From Nocardioides sp. (lineage in GTDB: Bacteria; Actinomycetota; Actinomycetes; Propionibacteriales; Nocardioidaceae), in assembly GCA_003519585.1 (NCBI GenBank), contig DOWL01000106.1, forward strand, positions 1 through 12,901: DNA of 12,901 nt, in the 5' to 3' direction. Positions 12,487 through 12,901 of the stretch are shown here, one piece after another. The notes beneath the pieces were generated by a model. That model was not told the DNA's origin and searched no databases. It was given only the letters and a program-made list of their open reading frames with translations. The position numbers were made by a program, and so were the translations under genes. Within the stretch, counting starts at the first letter, position 1; each line of letters begins with the position of its first letter.

Positions 12487-12901
12487 TCAGACGGAGGCGC
12501 GGCAGAGCCCGCCCGTCACGCCGCTGGCCGCGGCGCCCGCGACGATCGTGGTCTCGCCGGTCGAGAGGTTGAAGATGCTGATGCGGCCACCGAGGCCGCC
12601 GACGCCGATGGCGCCCGCGAGAGCGCCGGCACCCGCGCCGGCCGCACCACCCGTGCCACCCGAGGCGTCGAGAAGGTTCGGGCAGGTGCCGGTGACCTTG
12701 CCGACGATGAGGACGATCTCGCCGCCGCCACCACCACCGCCGCCGCCGCCGCCCGCGCGATCCGCGCCGGGCGAATCGGCGCCGAGGCGACCGTTGCCGC
12801 CCTTGGCCGAGATTGCGCCAGCCGCCGTGGCCGAGTTGACGACCAGCTCGTCCACGATGAGGCCGAGGAAGCCCCCACCGGAGGCGCAGCCGCCCCCCCC
12901 C
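12487..12901 (-). CDS. Gly-rich virion protein, 5' end outside window
   Basis: The frame ends at TGA 12489-12487 and is open through the right edge, so the start is unknown; GTG12855 is an internal in-frame start candidate only. The 138 visible codons include a run of 11 Gly (about 12718-12750), AGAGAGALAGAIGVGGLGGR, and short hydrophobic strands between Gly blocks (EIVLIVGKVTG, ISIFNLSTGETTIVAG). The pattern recalls Gly-rich fibre or surface proteins, in which Gly-rich helices or beta turns stack. It is the visible start of the late operon and precedes the adaptor by 41 bases. Function is unknown. The GGC/GGT triplet run is prone to replication slippage, and a nine-C run lies at the window edge. 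Confidence 0.55.
   Translation of the reverse strand, partial: GGGGCASGGGFLGLIVDELVVNSATAAGAISAKGGNGRLGADSPGADRAGGGGGGGGGGGEIVLIVGKVTGTCPNLLDASGGTGGAAGAGAGALAGAIGVGGLGGRISIFNLSTGETTIVAGAAASGVTGGLCRASV

Noticed and set aside
1..12901. CRISPR array, tRNA, rRNA or insertion sequence
   Set aside because: No regularly spaced repeats, no tRNA cloverleaf with TTC-arm, no rRNA-like stretch and no transposase motif or paired terminal repeats were seen by eye.

Overview
The window looks like part of the genome of a contractile-tailed (myovirus-type) phage or prophage of a high-GC bacterium. About two thirds of the bases are G or C, and third codon positions in the called genes are nearly all G or C. 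The host cannot be named from this window. No integrase, tRNA, rRNA, CRISPR array or insertion sequence was seen.

Right half (12901 to 5784, minus strand): a tightly packed late operon, read right to left. It encodes a Gly-rich protein open at the right edge, a head-tail adaptor, a Cys-motif neck protein with a baseplate-J-like tail, a single-stranded DNA-binding protein (SSB), a virion-morphogenesis/connector protein, a probable tail terminator, the tail sheath, the tail tube and a tail assembly chaperone. Most junctions overlap as ATGA, GTGA, TGATG or TAATG, so translation is probably coupled. The chaperone gene continues in a second frame, which suggests programmed frameshifting of the G/GT type.

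Left half (421 to 5800, plus strand): a block of mostly small genes pointing towards the late operon. In order: an unknown 172-aa protein, two Bro-N/antirepressor-like proteins, a 69-aa winged-helix-like protein, two small acidic unknowns, a small HTH-like protein, a zinc-ribbon protein, a small helical protein, and a DUF262 (ParB-like nuclease superfamily) protein with its own N-terminal domain. The last four overlap or nearly touch and form an operon. Several of these genes share a leader in which a GC-rich hairpin abuts an AGGAG ribosome-binding site. One 193-base gap folds on paper into a four-way-junction RNA.

Left edge (269 to 1, minus strand): a partial ribbon-helix-helix (RHH) regulator, divergent from the plus-strand block. 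The 150-base divergent region carries six TGCA tetramers, one dyad sitting on the regulator's own -10 box, and a perfect 13-bp hairpin before the first plus-strand gene.

The last plus-strand gene and the last minus-strand reading frame end tail to tail, overlapping by 17 bases. A tape-measure gene would normally follow the tail chaperone, so the plus-strand block appears to sit where late genes are expected. It reads as an accessory (moron-like) or control island. Protein roles come from motif recognition and gene order; no searches were run.
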